A stretch of 64,000 nucleotides of DNA from Candidatus Gastranaerophilales bacterium (GTDB lineage: Bacteria > Cyanobacteriota > Vampirovibrionia > Gastranaerophilales > Gastranaerophilaceae). Below are positions 1-9,528 of this stretch, piece after piece (position 1 is the stretch's first letter; every line of letters starts with the position of its first letter). The notes under the pieces were generated by a model that saw only the letters and a list, made by a program, of their open reading frames with translations, ran no database searches and had not been told where the DNA came from. Made by a program: the position numbers and the translations under genes. Location of the stretch: NCBI GenBank assembly GCA_905235155.1, contig CAJOKJ010000009.1:39089-103088 (forward strand). Direction: 5' to 3'.

Positions 1-516
1 GTTTTTGATTGTTCTGCAATTTGTGAGTATGAAGCACTAACATTTTGCAAATTTTTTAAATCTTTTTTGATTGCCGTTTTTTGTGCCGTTGTCAAATTTT
101 TAAAAGTATCTTTTGCAGATGAAGATTTTATATATTTGTTTAATGATACGGTTCCATTTTCAGCAATTTCAATATTTACACTTGCATTAGATGTTGCTTG
201 ACTTTTTATTTTTTCCTTTTCTTCATTATATTTTTTTAACTGTTCTTTCGGTAATAAATTATTAGCCAGATTATTAACAGCAGATTGGTAATTTGAAGAT
301 ACTGAATTAACTTTACTGTTAATTGAAGAAATATTTGCCTTCATAGCAGCCTTATTAACCGAAGTTTTTGTGGTAGTTTTTGCAGGTACAGATACTGTCG
401 GTGCTTTAACATTAATATCTAAGCCCTTTAAACTCTTTGTAAAAGTTGCAGCATGCACTGAACCTGTCACTAAAAAAGCACTAATGCATAATGTTGAAAT
501 AATTTTCTTTTTCATT
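1..516 (-). CDS. secreted protein of unknown function, 3' part outside window
   Basis: The open frame runs off the left edge; 172 codons are visible from an ATG preceded by AGGGG. The start is hydrophobic after three lysines (MKKKIISTLCISAFLV) and is followed by GSVHA-A, which fits a signal peptide cut after VHA. The rest is rich in Ser, Asn, Lys and Ala with a coiled-coil look (repeated K/E/Q heptad-like stretches) and no motif I recognise, so it is probably periplasmic or surface-exposed. A -10 TATAAT lies 24 nt upstream of the ATG, just after the terminator of the preceding gene, so it is transcribed on its own. No function is proposed. Confidence 0.75.
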
Positions 517-557
517 TTATCCCCTTTCTATTACAACTTTATTATATCAGAAAATAA

Positions 558-578
558 GGCTCTCGATAATCGAGAGCC
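558..578 (-). terminator. Rho-independent terminator of the zincin-like gene
   Basis: A perfect 9-bp stem (GGCTCTCGA/TCGAGAGCC) with a 3-nt loop lies 47 bases past the stop of the upstream minus-strand gene. On that strand it is followed by TTATTTTC. The next gene's -10 (TATAAT, 541-546) starts about a dozen bases further on. Confidence 0.8.
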
Positions 579-624
579 ATATAAAGTACATCTTCTAATC
601 GTGCTTATTTTTCAATAAGTTTGC

Positions 625-2475
625 TTATGCCTTAACCTTTTGGTTAGGCATTTCAACTTCCTTGCTTACCAAAGTAGAAAGATGAGCTATTGTTCTAGGG
701 AAGTATTGTTGCAAGTATTGAGAACGAATTGCCAATAAATCCATAGTCTTCGGCGTAGTTAATAATGCATTGCCTTCGGCAATTGTTTCTCTTAAACCAC
801 CATAAGCACCGCCATAGTGATTTAATGTATTTACAAAGTAATCAATATGATCTCTTTGTGCATCAGGAAATGCTTTATTAAAGTTTGCTTTTTCTTCTTC
901 AAAAGTTTTTTCAAGTTTTGTATCTGTGAAAATTGCCTTACCTAATGTATTGTAATAAGCAGAATTTGAAGAAGTATCCAAATCCCTCATATCTCTTGCG
1001 TGACCTAATTCGTGAAGAACAACAAACAACTGGTCGCCTGAGTGAATAGACTTATCACCGGGTTGATAGTATGATTCCAACGGACTATCAATACCTACAA
1101 GTTTTTTTGTTGATTGAGATAATTTAATTAATTCTTCTCCCGGCATTTCTTTTAAAGAAGCCAAGATTTTCTTTTTATTACCTTGAATTTTTTTATCAAT
1201 ATCAATTACTGCATTTCTCTTTGGATTTTTCATGTCAGTAACTTTAATAGTTTTTTCATCCAATAAAATTTCATATTTATCATCGTTATTTGATGAAATA
1301 ATTTTGTTTGGACTTACAACTTCAAATGTAGCACTCTTATTTAAAAGCACTTTACCATTTTTATCCGTAATTTTGTAATCAGAAATTCTGTTTCCGTTTT
1401 CATCATTTTCAAACAAATAATCTGTTCTTGTACCGTCAACAGAAACCATATTCTTCTTAATAGTAGTTATACCACTCTTTTTATCAACTTTACCGGAAGA
1501 AATTTGTTCAACTTTTCCGTCAGGATATTGAACTTTAATATCAAAAATTCCCGGAACTTCTGAAGGAGAAGTATATTCTGTCTTTAAAGTCTTGTTGTTT
1601 TTGTCCTTTATAACTCTAACTTCATGCGTAACAACAGGATAATTTGTAGAATCTAATTCCATTCTAACTTTTGAAGTCGTATGATTTCTTAAATCATTTG
1701 ATTTTTTTATTTCATAAGTTTTGCCTTTTGAACGGTATAAAGTCAAACTTTCAACAGCATCCTTATTTAAATTTTTATCTAACAATACAGAGTGAATTTC
1801 ATTCTTGCTTGTTTTTGCCATAACATTGTATGCATCTTTATCGGAAGCATCTCTTGTAAACACAATTTGAGATACGTCATGGTTTAAAACATTTGTTTCA
1901 AATTCTTCTACAATATTTGCCGTTTTACTTAAAAATTCAGGAGATTTACCACCTTGTGCCAATGCGACTATATTTTTTGGTGACAAACTTGTTTTTGACA
2001 AAGGTAACGCATTTTTCAACTGATTTGTAGGAGTTGAATTTTCAACCAAAGAAAATAATTGATTAGCACTATATCTTGGTCTGTTTTTGTAATCAACAGC
2101 ATTTGCGAAATCTGTTGCAACTTCTAATCTGTCAACTTTATTTCTTGACAATCTTACTACATCTGAACCTTTTAAATGAGATTTTTTTGCTAATGTATGA
2201 ATAGACTCCCATTTTTTAGGTTCTTCAGTTAATTGTGCCTGTATCGTTCTTAATTGAAAACCATCAAATTTCGGATTAGTTCTTCCGTTGCTTGTTTCAA
2301 CCATATTTCCCAGAGTTTCAACTGCTTCTTCAACACTAAATTGTTTTTTTTCAAAAACATCATTTTTTTGTTGTGTCAAAGGAGATGAAACTGCCTTTAA
2401 TTCTTTTTGTTTTATATTGTTTGTTTTTGTATTTACATTAGATGTAAAACTAACATTTGAAACTTTTAAATCCAT
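625..2475 (-). CDS. zincin-like putative metallopeptidase, hypothetical
   Basis: A 616-residue protein with no signal peptide. The N-terminus carries a short SNVSFTS signature that I associate with many Gastranaerophilales proteins. The middle part (about 200-440) is rich in beta-strand-like repeats of D/N-G-K turns. Near the C-terminus is HELGH at 488-492 followed by ARDMRD, the HExxH zinc-binding and catalytic motif of zincins. Downstream, RETIAE at about 562-567 offers acidic candidates for the third zinc ligand, as in gluzincins. Family and substrate are not recognised. It is transcribed alone from a consensus promoter and closed by the 558-578 terminator. The start is supported by a GAGG a few bases upstream. 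Confidence 0.7.
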   Translation of the reverse strand: MDLKVSNVSFTSNVNTKTNNIKQKELKAVSSPLTQQKNDVFEKKQFSVEEAVETLGNMVETSNGRTNPKFDGFQLRTIQAQLTEEPKKWESIHTLAKKSHLKGSDVVRLSRNKVDRLEVATDFANAVDYKNRPRYSANQLFSLVENSTPTNQLKNALPLSKTSLSPKNIVALAQGGKSPEFLSKTANIVEEFETNVLNHDVSQIVFTRDASDKDAYNVMAKTSKNEIHSVLLDKNLNKDAVESLTLYRSKGKTYEIKKSNDLRNHTTSKVRMELDSTNYPVVTHEVRVIKDKNNKTLKTEYTSPSEVPGIFDIKVQYPDGKVEQISSGKVDKKSGITTIKKNMVSVDGTRTDYLFENDENGNRISDYKITDKNGKVLLNKSATFEVVSPNKIISSNNDDKYEILLDEKTIKVTDMKNPKRNAVIDIDKKIQGNKKKILASLKEMPGEELIKLSQSTKKLVGIDSPLESYYQPGDKSIHSGDQLFVVLHELGHARDMRDLDTSSNSAYYNTLGKAIFTDTKLEKTFEEEKANFNKAFPDAQRDHIDYFVNTLNHYGGAYGGLRETIAEGNALLTTPKTMDLLAIRSQYLQQYFPRTIAHLSTLVSKEVEMPNQKVKA

Positions 2476-2507
2476 ATCCTAACCTCTTACCATTTAACTT
2501 TCGATTA

Positions 2508-2536
2508 ATTATAGTACTTTTTACACTTATTGTCAA
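2508..2536 (-). promoter_or_regulatory. consensus sigma-70-type promoter for the zincin-like gene
   Basis: TTGACA (2531-2536), 17-bp spacer, TATAAT (2508-2513) on the minus strand. This is the best match to the housekeeping consensus in the window. It leaves a leader of roughly 25-30 nt that contains the Shine-Dalgarno site. Confidence 0.85.
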
Positions 2537-2555
2537 GTTTTACTCTATTTTTGCA

Positions 2556-2580
2556 ACAAAAAGAGGAGGAAAACCACCTC
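2556..2580 (-). terminator. probable terminator of the HD-GYP gene
   Basis: On the minus strand GAGGTGG-TTTT-CCTCCTC forms a stem with one T/T mismatch, followed by TTTTTG. It lies about 75 bases beyond the stop of the HD-GYP gene. A second weaker hairpin (AAATCC...GGATTT, near 2607-2637) lies between the two. Confidence 0.6.
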
Positions 2581-2655
2581 AAAAGCACCTTAAAATAGCC
2601 TGTAAATCCAATATTATCAATATTATCGGATTTTATACACTTAATAAACAAATCT

Positions 2656-3753
2656 TTACATAAATTTAAGAGAAGGTTTTACATCACCATATAACTGGCT
2701 TGTTAGTGCAAATTCATCATTCACTGCCAAAAATGCATCAGTAAGTATCGGGTCAAATTGAGTACCTTTGCCTTCTTTGATAATTTCCACACATTTTGCA
2801 TGAGGAAATGCATCTTTATACGTTCTTTTTGAGCTTAAGGCATCATATACATCGGCAATCGCCATTATTCTTGCACATAATGGAATATCACGTTCTTTTA
2901 GTCCTTCGGGATAGCCTTTTCCGTCCCAACGTTCATGATGATATTTAGCAATTGATATACCCATTTTTATAAAATCATTTGAACCAAATTTTTCATTAAC
3001 TTCTTCCAGAGTTTGAGCACCTAAAGTCGTATGTGTTTTCATTATTTTAAATTCTTCCGGAGTCAATTTACCGGGTTTTAACAAAATAGAATCAGGAATT
3101 GATACTTTTCCTATATCGTGTAGAGAACTTGCCAAAACCACATTCTTAATATAAGTTTTTGTAACAACAGCTGAAAATTCAGGTTGTTTTGATAAATACA
3201 CTGCCAGAGAATAGCAATATTTTTGCACTCTTTCCAAGTGCTTACCTGTATCATCATCTCTTGATTGAGCAAGTTTAGCAAGAGAAAAAATAGTTGCCAT
3301 TTGCATTTCAGTAATTGTTTTGCTTTGTTCTTCAACAGTAGTTTCCAGTTTTTTATTTTCTTCTTCCAAACTTGAAGCCAAAGCATTTAATTTAATATGT
3401 GTTGCAACACGTGCTTTTATTTCTCCGCTATGGTATGGTTTTGAAATAAAATCAACCGCACCTATTTCAAAACTTTTTGACAAAACTTTTTCATTTCGAT
3501 TTTCGCTGGTAACAATAATAGGCAAAGAACGAATAAGCGAATCTTTTATAATACGTTCACATAAATCCAGACCGTCAAATCCTTCAAAATCAGTACCCAT
3601 AATCAGCAAATCAGGGTTACTTATAACAATTGTTGCCCTTATTGTCATAGGATTTGTTTGGGTAACGACAATATACCCTTCTTTTGATAATATTGAATTT
3701 AATGTGGCTAAATTTTCTTTATTACTGTCAACTATAAGTATCTTCTTCTGCAT
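2656..3753 (-). CDS. HD-GYP domain protein with degenerate receiver domain
   Basis: 365 residues: receiver-like domain (about 3-120), a short coiled linker (about 128-150) and an HD-GYP domain (about 155-350). The HD-GYP signature is intact: HD at 212-213 in SLHDIGK and HHERWDGKGYP at 272-282. It should be a c-di-GMP phosphodiesterase using two or three metal ions. The receiver is unusual. The site aligning with the phospho-acceptor Asp is Gly53 (PDLLIMG), the acidic pair is reduced to a single Asp9 (IVDSN), while the Lys105-Pro106 pair is kept. It is therefore unlikely to be switched by ordinary phosphorylation. No Shine-Dalgarno site; the gene looks leaderless. Confidence 0.9.
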   Translation of the reverse strand: MQKKILIVDSNKENLATLNSILSKEGYIVVTQTNPMTIRATIVISNPDLLIMGTDFEGFDGLDLCERIIKDSLIRSLPIIVTSENRNEKVLSKSFEIGAVDFISKPYHSGEIKARVATHIKLNALASSLEEENKKLETTVEEQSKTITEMQMATIFSLAKLAQSRDDDTGKHLERVQKYCYSLAVYLSKQPEFSAVVTKTYIKNVVLASSLHDIGKVSIPDSILLKPGKLTPEEFKIMKTHTTLGAQTLEEVNEKFGSNDFIKMGISIAKYHHERWDGKGYPEGLKERDIPLCARIMAIADVYDALSSKRTYKDAFPHAKCVEIIKEGKGTQFDPILTDAFLAVNDEFALTSQLYGDVKPSLKFM

Positions 3754-3759
3754 ATTAAG

Positions 3760-3765
3760 ATTATA
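3760..3765 (-). promoter_or_regulatory. -10 element of a leaderless promoter (HD-GYP gene)
   Basis: TATAAT on the minus strand is separated from the ATG by exactly 6 nt (CTTAAT), so transcription should begin at or next to the start codon. The -35 is weak (TTCACT-like). Confidence 0.6.
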
Positions 3766-3806
3766 TCATAAATTATTTTGACAGTGAATAACTAATGCAA
3801 ATGGAT

Positions 3807-6257
3807 TTATATCCAAATACGGTTTGTTTTAATTTGTTCGTCAACAAGAGGATTAAAACGTGATTTCAAAAGTTCTTTACGACCTTGCATACTCCTTGTA
3901 TAGATTATATCCAAGTATCCGAAATATTGTTCTATGTATTTTGTGAATATTTTTACAGATTTTTTATTAACACCTATAAAATCAGGAACTGCTAAATATT
4001 TATTCTCGTGACGTAATATATATCTTTGATTTTCAGGACTTGAATATAGTTCTTCAATAGTACTAATAAAAACTTCTCGTTCATAATTTGAACAATTTGT
4101 AATTGTTACATAAGGGGTATAATCTGAACTTGTAATATTTTTAATAATAATTTTGGATTTTTGAGTTTTGATTATATTTAAATCACATAAAGCAGTTAAA
4201 ACCCCGTCAATTAAAACATTCGTATACTTTTGTTTCTGTTCTGTTTTATATTTCATAAAAAACGGTATTATAAAATTTTTAAAGCACCAATTTTCTTGAT
4301 TTTTAACAAGCAGTACAGGCATTTTTGGCTTATCTGATTTAATAACATTATATACTTGTGAAACATAATTTTCCTCTGTAATAACGCTTTTTTCAAACAC
4401 TTGTGACCACATTTGTATCATTCGTTCTCTTTGCGTTGCTCTTGATGCAAAAACTTCATTTTTTTCTCTTATAGATGCACAAGGTATACCCAATCTGTCT
4501 AAACCGTTTTGAATAGTATTATCAACAAAGCTTATCCCCTCAAAAGTTTTAAAGCGGTTGTATATTAAGTCCATATCACAATCATTATCATCATAACTTT
4601 TTTTAAGATAATCGTTCTTAAATTCAGCAACAGAAACTAAATGCCAAATATTAGCTGTTTTATTCGAATTATTTTTATCAATACGTATTGCTCGACCTCT
4701 CATTTGATTTGATGACATAAATGAACCTACAACACTGGCTATAATCAAGCAGTTTACGCACGGAGAATCCCAGCCTTCACCTAAAAGGGCCTGCGTACCA
4801 ATTAAAACATTTATATAACCTTGATAAAAAAGCTCTGTCATATCAGAAACAAGATTATAGTTACCCTTTGTGTCTATTTTTAAATAATTTTCTTGATATT
4901 CGCTATATATTATATTTTCAGAATAATTTGAAATCTTTAAAAGACCTTCTTTTGCTGACTTTGGTATAACAACAAGAGTTCCCGATAAAATACCTGTATT
5001 ATATTTTTGATTTTTCAATTTTTCAAACACAGATAAAACATTAATTCCGCCCAAATTTTCAGAGCTTATATAATCAAGCAAAACAACTTCTCTTAAACTG
5101 CTTTTTAAAGAAGAATACTCTATATTCGTTATATCTTCTATTGATTTAATTTTGCTTTTACTTCTTGAAAAAACCTTTTTTATACTTAATCTGTCAACAA
5201 GATTAACCCTTTTTGCAGATTCCAACAATTTACACTCTTTTAACTTTTCTTTTAATAACTCATATTTGTCAAAATACGGTTCAAAAGCACCTAAAATACC
5301 GTTTAGAAGTGTTTGTGCTGTTTCATAAGTCCAAAGCGGTATGTTTTCTCTATCAATACAAATAAAATTCATCAATGTTGAAGCTAAAATATCAAGTTCA
5401 TCATGGAAAAACAAATAAGATATTGCAGACAAAGTAAAATTTGTATCTTCATATATCAAATGACAGTTTTTTTCAAGATTATCAAACATTGGAGAAGTCT
5501 TTATCAGACTATAAAATTTAGGGTCATTATTCAGATAATTAAAAAATAAAAGCCTGTTATTTTCAAAATCAGCCAATATTTTTTCATCATCTTCGTCAAG
5601 CTCCGAAAACCAAATTAAATCTTGATGAGGACATAAATCACCTTGTTTTACAAGTTCAGGGATAGAAATTTCCACATCAACAGGACCGCACAAATTATGG
5701 TAATTATTCCATTCGTTTCTTGGCACATCGTAAGGAGGAGTTCCTGTTAGTGATACTGTTCTAAAATGTTTGTCATCAAGCATTTCACATATTGTTTTTA
5801 TTGACTGATACCATTCTGTTCTAAGATGGTGAGCCTCATCTAAAACAACTGTTTTCACATTGTTTTTCTTTAATTGTTCCACAAAAATATCAAGTGTTTC
5901 TTGATATTTACAAACGGAATGAAGTAACTGATACGTAATAACGGTTATTGGTTTAATATCTTTTACATCAAGGCTTATAAGGTTTTCATCATCCTTCTTT
6001 TTAAGAAAAGCATCACAAATACGCTCTTTCCATTGATTTCTGATAGTAATAGTGGGAGCAATAATCAATGCCGGATAATAGAGCCTTGATATAACCTCAA
6101 TACCTAAAGTAGTTTTACCTGCACCCGGTGCGGCAACTACATTTAATTTTTTATCATCCAGATAATTCTCCAGCTCTTGCAAAACTCTTGATTGATACTT
6201 TCTCCAAGAACCTTGAAATTCAAGAAAATCTAACTTTTCATAAACTTTTTCCGCCAT
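3807..6257 (-). CDS. superfamily 2 DEAH-box helicase
   Basis: 816 residues. Helicase motifs in order: a Gln/Tyr-containing entry region with RKYQ, Walker A APGAGKTT, motif II LDEAHH, motif III-like SLTGTPPYD, then in the C-terminal RecA lobe IGTQALLGEGWDSP and motif VI QMRGRAIRID. A long insertion (about 220-420) and a 200-residue C-terminal extension are not recognised. The architecture resembles the stand-alone DEAD/DEAH helicases related to restriction-enzyme subunits (COG1061-like). No nuclease motif or methylase neighbour is seen, so a restriction or defence role is only speculative. It is divergent from the YkgJ gene with a 61-bp shared promoter region. No Shine-Dalgarno site. Confidence 0.8.
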   Translation of the reverse strand: MAEKVYEKLDFLEFQGSWRKYQSRVLQELENYLDDKKLNVVAAPGAGKTTLGIEVISRLYYPALIIAPTITIRNQWKERICDAFLKKKDDENLISLDVKDIKPITVITYQLLHSVCKYQETLDIFVEQLKKNNVKTVVLDEAHHLRTEWYQSIKTICEMLDDKHFRTVSLTGTPPYDVPRNEWNNYHNLCGPVDVEISIPELVKQGDLCPHQDLIWFSELDEDDEKILADFENNRLLFFNYLNNDPKFYSLIKTSPMFDNLEKNCHLIYEDTNFTLSAISYLFFHDELDILASTLMNFICIDRENIPLWTYETAQTLLNGILGAFEPYFDKYELLKEKLKECKLLESAKRVNLVDRLSIKKVFSRSKSKIKSIEDITNIEYSSLKSSLREVVLLDYISSENLGGINVLSVFEKLKNQKYNTGILSGTLVVIPKSAKEGLLKISNYSENIIYSEYQENYLKIDTKGNYNLVSDMTELFYQGYINVLIGTQALLGEGWDSPCVNCLIIASVVGSFMSSNQMRGRAIRIDKNNSNKTANIWHLVSVAEFKNDYLKKSYDDNDCDMDLIYNRFKTFEGISFVDNTIQNGLDRLGIPCASIREKNEVFASRATQRERMIQMWSQVFEKSVITEENYVSQVYNVIKSDKPKMPVLLVKNQENWCFKNFIIPFFMKYKTEQKQKYTNVLIDGVLTALCDLNIIKTQKSKIIIKNITSSDYTPYVTITNCSNYEREVFISTIEELYSSPENQRYILRHENKYLAVPDFIGVNKKSVKIFTKYIEQYFGYLDIIYTRSMQGRKELLKSRFNPLVDEQIKTNRIWI

Positions 6258-6264
6258 TAATTTA

Positions 6265-6312
6265 AGTATATCACAGTTTGATATATAATTGATTAAAATT
6301 TTATAATATAAT
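6265..6312. promoter_or_regulatory. divergent pair of leaderless promoters
   Basis: Minus strand: TATACT (6265-6270), 7 nt before the helicase ATG. Plus strand: TTGATA (6278-6283) with overlapping -10 candidates TATAAT at 6302-6307 and 6307-6312; the second ends exactly 6 nt before the YkgJ-like ATG. Neither gene has a Shine-Dalgarno site. Confidence 0.6.
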
Positions 6313-6318
6313 CATGAA

Positions 6319-6936
6319 ATGACAGATATAAATAACGAACAACTTGAAAGATACCAAATTTATTTAAAACTAATTCACGAAAGAATGCTAAATAAGTATT
6401 TTGAAGAACAATCTCCTTATTTATGCTGCAAAAAAGGTTGTGCTCACTGCTGTCAAAAAGGGCAATACCCTATGTCTGAAATAGAAGTCAAATTTATACT
6501 TTCAAAAATGGCTTCTCTTGAAAAATCACTTCAAGAAAATATTTTATACAACATACAAAGTGTTATAAAAGAAAAACAAACAAGCAAATTGCAGAGAGAA
6601 GATTTTTTCTATCAATGTCCTTTTTTAATAAATAACAGTTGTAGTGTTTATGAGAACAGGGCATTAATTTGCCGTACACATGGTTTGATGTTTTTTATTG
6701 ACGATAATACAGGCAATGAAAAATATAAAATTCCTTTCTGCGTTCATCTGGGCTTGAATTATGGTAATGTATATGACAAAAAGCAAAATACAATAACAGA
6801 AGAACTGGTCAAAAAAGTCGGTGCTAAATATCAAGCATACAACGTAAGTTTAAAAACACTTGCAAACAAAAAAATCACATCGGAATTGGGATTTGAATTT
6901 GGTAAATTTAAACCGCTAATAGAGTGGTTTATGTAA
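6319..6936 (+). CDS. YkgJ-type cysteine-cluster protein
   Basis: 205 residues with a Cys pattern typical of the YkgJ/UPF0153 family: CCKKGCAHCCQKG near residues 34-46 and CPFLINNSCSVYENR...CRTHG around 98-120. These cysteines probably bind zinc or an Fe-S cluster; the exact biochemical role of the family is not established. An ATG 5 bases upstream is out of frame and stops at once, so the ATG used here is the only sensible start. It is apparently leaderless. No operon partner follows: the next gene starts about 80 bases on with its own Shine-Dalgarno site. Confidence 0.8.
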   Translation: MTDINNEQLERYQIYLKLIHERMLNKYFEEQSPYLCCKKGCAHCCQKGQYPMSEIEVKFILSKMASLEKSLQENILYNIQSVIKEKQTSKLQREDFFYQCPFLINNSCSVYENRALICRTHGLMFFIDDNTGNEKYKIPFCVHLGLNYGNVYDKKQNTITEELVKKVGAKYQAYNVSLKTLANKKITSELGFEFGKFKPLIEWFM

Positions 6937-7013
6937 AATATTTTTAAAAAAATTCGCAAATGAATATAAGATTATATTAGAATAATATTGTAATGTACAA
7001 ATAAGGAGGTATT

Positions 7014-8751
7014 ATGTTGGCAGAAAAAATAAATTCAATACAAGATTTAAAAAATGCTTCAGTAACTGAAAGATGAAATTCGTGAATTAATTATAAAAAA
7101 AGTTAATACAACAGGCGGACACATGGGTCCAAATTTAGGCTTTATAGAACCTACAATTGCATTGCACTATGTTTTTAATTCTCCTAATGATAAATTCGTT
7201 TTTGATGTTTCTCATCAATGCTACGCACATAAAATATTAACAGGAAGAAAAGAAGGATTTACAAATCCGGATTTATATGAAAAATATACAGGTTATACAG
7301 CACCTGAAGAAAGTGAACACGATTTATTTAAAGTCGGCCACACATCAACATCTGTAAGTCTGGCAACTGGCGTTGCTAAAGCAAGAGATTTAAAGGGCGA
7401 AAACTATAATGTTGTTGCAATTATTGGTGACGGTTCACTAAGTGGCGGTGAAGCTCTTGAAGGACTTGATAATGCTGCAATTTTGGGAAGTAATATTATT
7501 ATTGTTGTAAATGATAATGAAATGTCTATTGCTGAAAACTATGGCGGTTTATATGCTAATTTGTCTGAATTAAGAAAAACAAACGGCAAAGCGGAATGTA
7601 ATTTCTTTAAATCTTTAGGCTTCGATTATTTATATGTTGAAAACGGCAACAATATTGAAGATTTGATCAACGCTTTTAAACAAGTAAAAGACATAAATCA
7701 TCCTGTTGTTGTTCATATTCATACATTAAAGGGTAAAGGTTTGGATGTTGCAGAACAAAACAAAGAAGCATTCCACTGGATTATGCCAGGAACTTTGGAT
7801 AAAAAAGATGATACACATGTTGTTATGAGCGAAAGTTATACTTCTCTTACAAAAGATTTTATTTTTAATAAAGTAAAGGAAGATAGAACAACTTGTGTGA
7901 TAAATGCTGCAACTCCGGGTGTATTTGGTTTTAATGAATCATTTAGAAATTTGTTAGGCAAAAATTATGTTGACGTTGGTATTGCAGAAGAACATGCTGT
8001 CGCATTTTCATCAGCAATGGCAAAACAAGGGGCAAAACCTATATTTTGCGTAATGAGTTCGTTTATTCAAAGAACTTATGACCAGATGTCGCAAGATTTA
8101 TGCTTAAATAATTCACCTATTACAATGCTTGTTCATTGGGGAGGTTTGTCGAATGCAGATGCAACTCACCTTTGTTCTTTTGATATTCCATTGATAAGTA
8201 ATATTCCAAATATGGTATATCTTGCACCTACAACAAAAGAAGAATATCTCGCAATGTTAGAATATGCTCATAATCAAAACGAACACCCTGTTGCAATAAG
8301 AGTTCCTATGGGCGAAATCGTATCGACGGGCGAAAAAGATTTGACAGATTATTCTAAATTAAACAAATATGAGTTAAAAGAACAGGGTGAAACAGTTGCT
8401 TTGATAGGAGAAGGCAGATTTTACAATTTGGCACAAAAAGTTAAAAACGAGTTAAAAGAAAAACAAGGAATTAATGCAACGTTAATTAATCCAAAATTTT
8501 TAACAGGTATTGATGAAGAAATACTTGAAAATTTAAAGCAAAATCATAAAATTGTTGTAACACTTGAAGACGGAATGTTAGACGGTGGATTTGGCGAAAA
8601 AGTTACAAGATTTTATGGTAATTCTGATATGAAAGTTTTAAATTTCGGTGGTAAAAAAGAATTTACCGACAGAATGCAAATGAATGAACTATACAAAAGA
8701 TATAGGCTAACAAAAGAACAAATTACGGAAGATATTTTAAAATTAGTATAA
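7014..8751 (+). pseudogene. 1-deoxy-D-xylulose-5-phosphate synthase-like, frameshifted near N-terminus
   Basis: The gene begins with AAGGAGG and ATG and reads MLAEKINSIQDLKNASVTER before a stop at 7074-7076. The family sequence resumes at once in another frame as LKDEIRELIIKKVNTTGGH and continues unbroken to 8751. Comparison suggests TCAGTAACTGAACTGAAAG was the original, with one copy of a tandem ACTGA lost (5 nt). The downstream part carries DXS hallmarks: TTGGHMGPNLG with the catalytic His, GHTSTS, the ThDP motif GDGSLSGG...VVNDNEMS, and the E of GIAEEHAV in the pyrimidine domain. Starting at the first in-frame ATG (7123) would remove that His. Length (about 580) is shorter than canonical DXS. 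It heads an operon with acyltransferases, so it may not be the housekeeping DXS. Confidence 0.75.
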
Positions 8752-8761
8752 AGGAAGAATT

Positions 8762-9526
8762 ATGACATTAGATTTAGACATTCTTGACAAAGTAAACGGA
8801 CACGCAAACAAAATTGTCTTTTATACAGAACAAAAAGAAATTGAAGAACTTACTGAAGATGAAATTGATTTGCTGGACAATTTTGATTTAATTGTAGAAG
8901 GCTCTCACAACACTATAAAAGTTAAACTTAAAGACCGCAATGATATTGATTCTTTTTTAAGACGTGACGGCTTATTTATTTCAGTTTTAGGCAATAATAA
9001 CAATGTGGATTTAGGTCTTATAGGATACAACGTAAATCCTCATTTGAATATTACGGGACTGCAAATATACATAGGTGGTGCTGCTGACGCTTTTATTAAC
9101 CCTGATTTACCAAGATATGCAAGCAATTGTAATGTTTCAATCGGTGACGGAACAGTATTTTGCGGAACAAGAATTTATTTACAAGATGATAATTCAACTG
9201 TTACAGTAGGTAAAAATTGTATGTTCTCTTGGGGAATTGATGTTTGGTGCACAGATGTTCATACAATACTTGATATAGACGGAAATATTACAAATTATGG
9301 TAAATCAATTGAAATTCAAGATCACGTTTGGGTTGGAAAAGATTGCAAAATAGGCAAAAATACAAAAGTTTCTAAAGACAGCATTATCGGCTGGAATAGT
9401 GTAGTTACAAAGAAGTTTGATGAAACAAACGTGATTATTGCGGGTAACCCTGCCAAAATTGTTAAAACCGGTGTAAACTGGGATGCAAGAGATATTCAGA
9501 ATTATAAAATATATAAAGGTTTATAG
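8762..9526 (+). CDS. left-handed beta-helix (hexapeptide) acyltransferase
   Basis: 254 residues. The first ~80 residues are acidic and lack a known fold signature. From about residue 120 the protein has hexapeptide repeats ([LIV]-G-x4) such as VSIGDGTVF, VTVGKNCMF, VWVGKDCKIG and SIIGWNSVV, ending in AGNPAKIV, typical of CoA-dependent xenobiotic/sugar acyltransferases. The WG and DVHTI segment holds a likely active-site His. Ten bases separate it from the DXS-like gene, with AAGGAAG upstream. The acceptor is unknown; a role in decorating a glycan or small metabolite is inferred from the family. Confidence 0.8.
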   Translation: MTLDLDILDKVNGHANKIVFYTEQKEIEELTEDEIDLLDNFDLIVEGSHNTIKVKLKDRNDIDSFLRRDGLFISVLGNNNNVDLGLIGYNVNPHLNITGLQIYIGGAADAFINPDLPRYASNCNVSIGDGTVFCGTRIYLQDDNSTVTVGKNCMFSWGIDVWCTDVHTILDIDGNITNYGKSIEIQDHVWVGKDCKIGKNTKVSKDSIIGWNSVVTKKFDETNVIIAGNPAKIVKTGVNWDARDIQNYKIYKGL

Positions 9527-9528
9527 TA

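Noticed and set aside
3807..6257. Helicase as part of a restriction or defence system
   Set aside because: No nuclease, methylase or other defence gene beside it; single leaderless gene.
7060..7080. Programmed frameshift in the DXS-like gene or ppdK
   Set aside because: No slippery heptamer, stimulatory hairpin or internal Shine-Dalgarno at either site; the gaps correspond to 5 and 7 missing bases rather than a simple slip.
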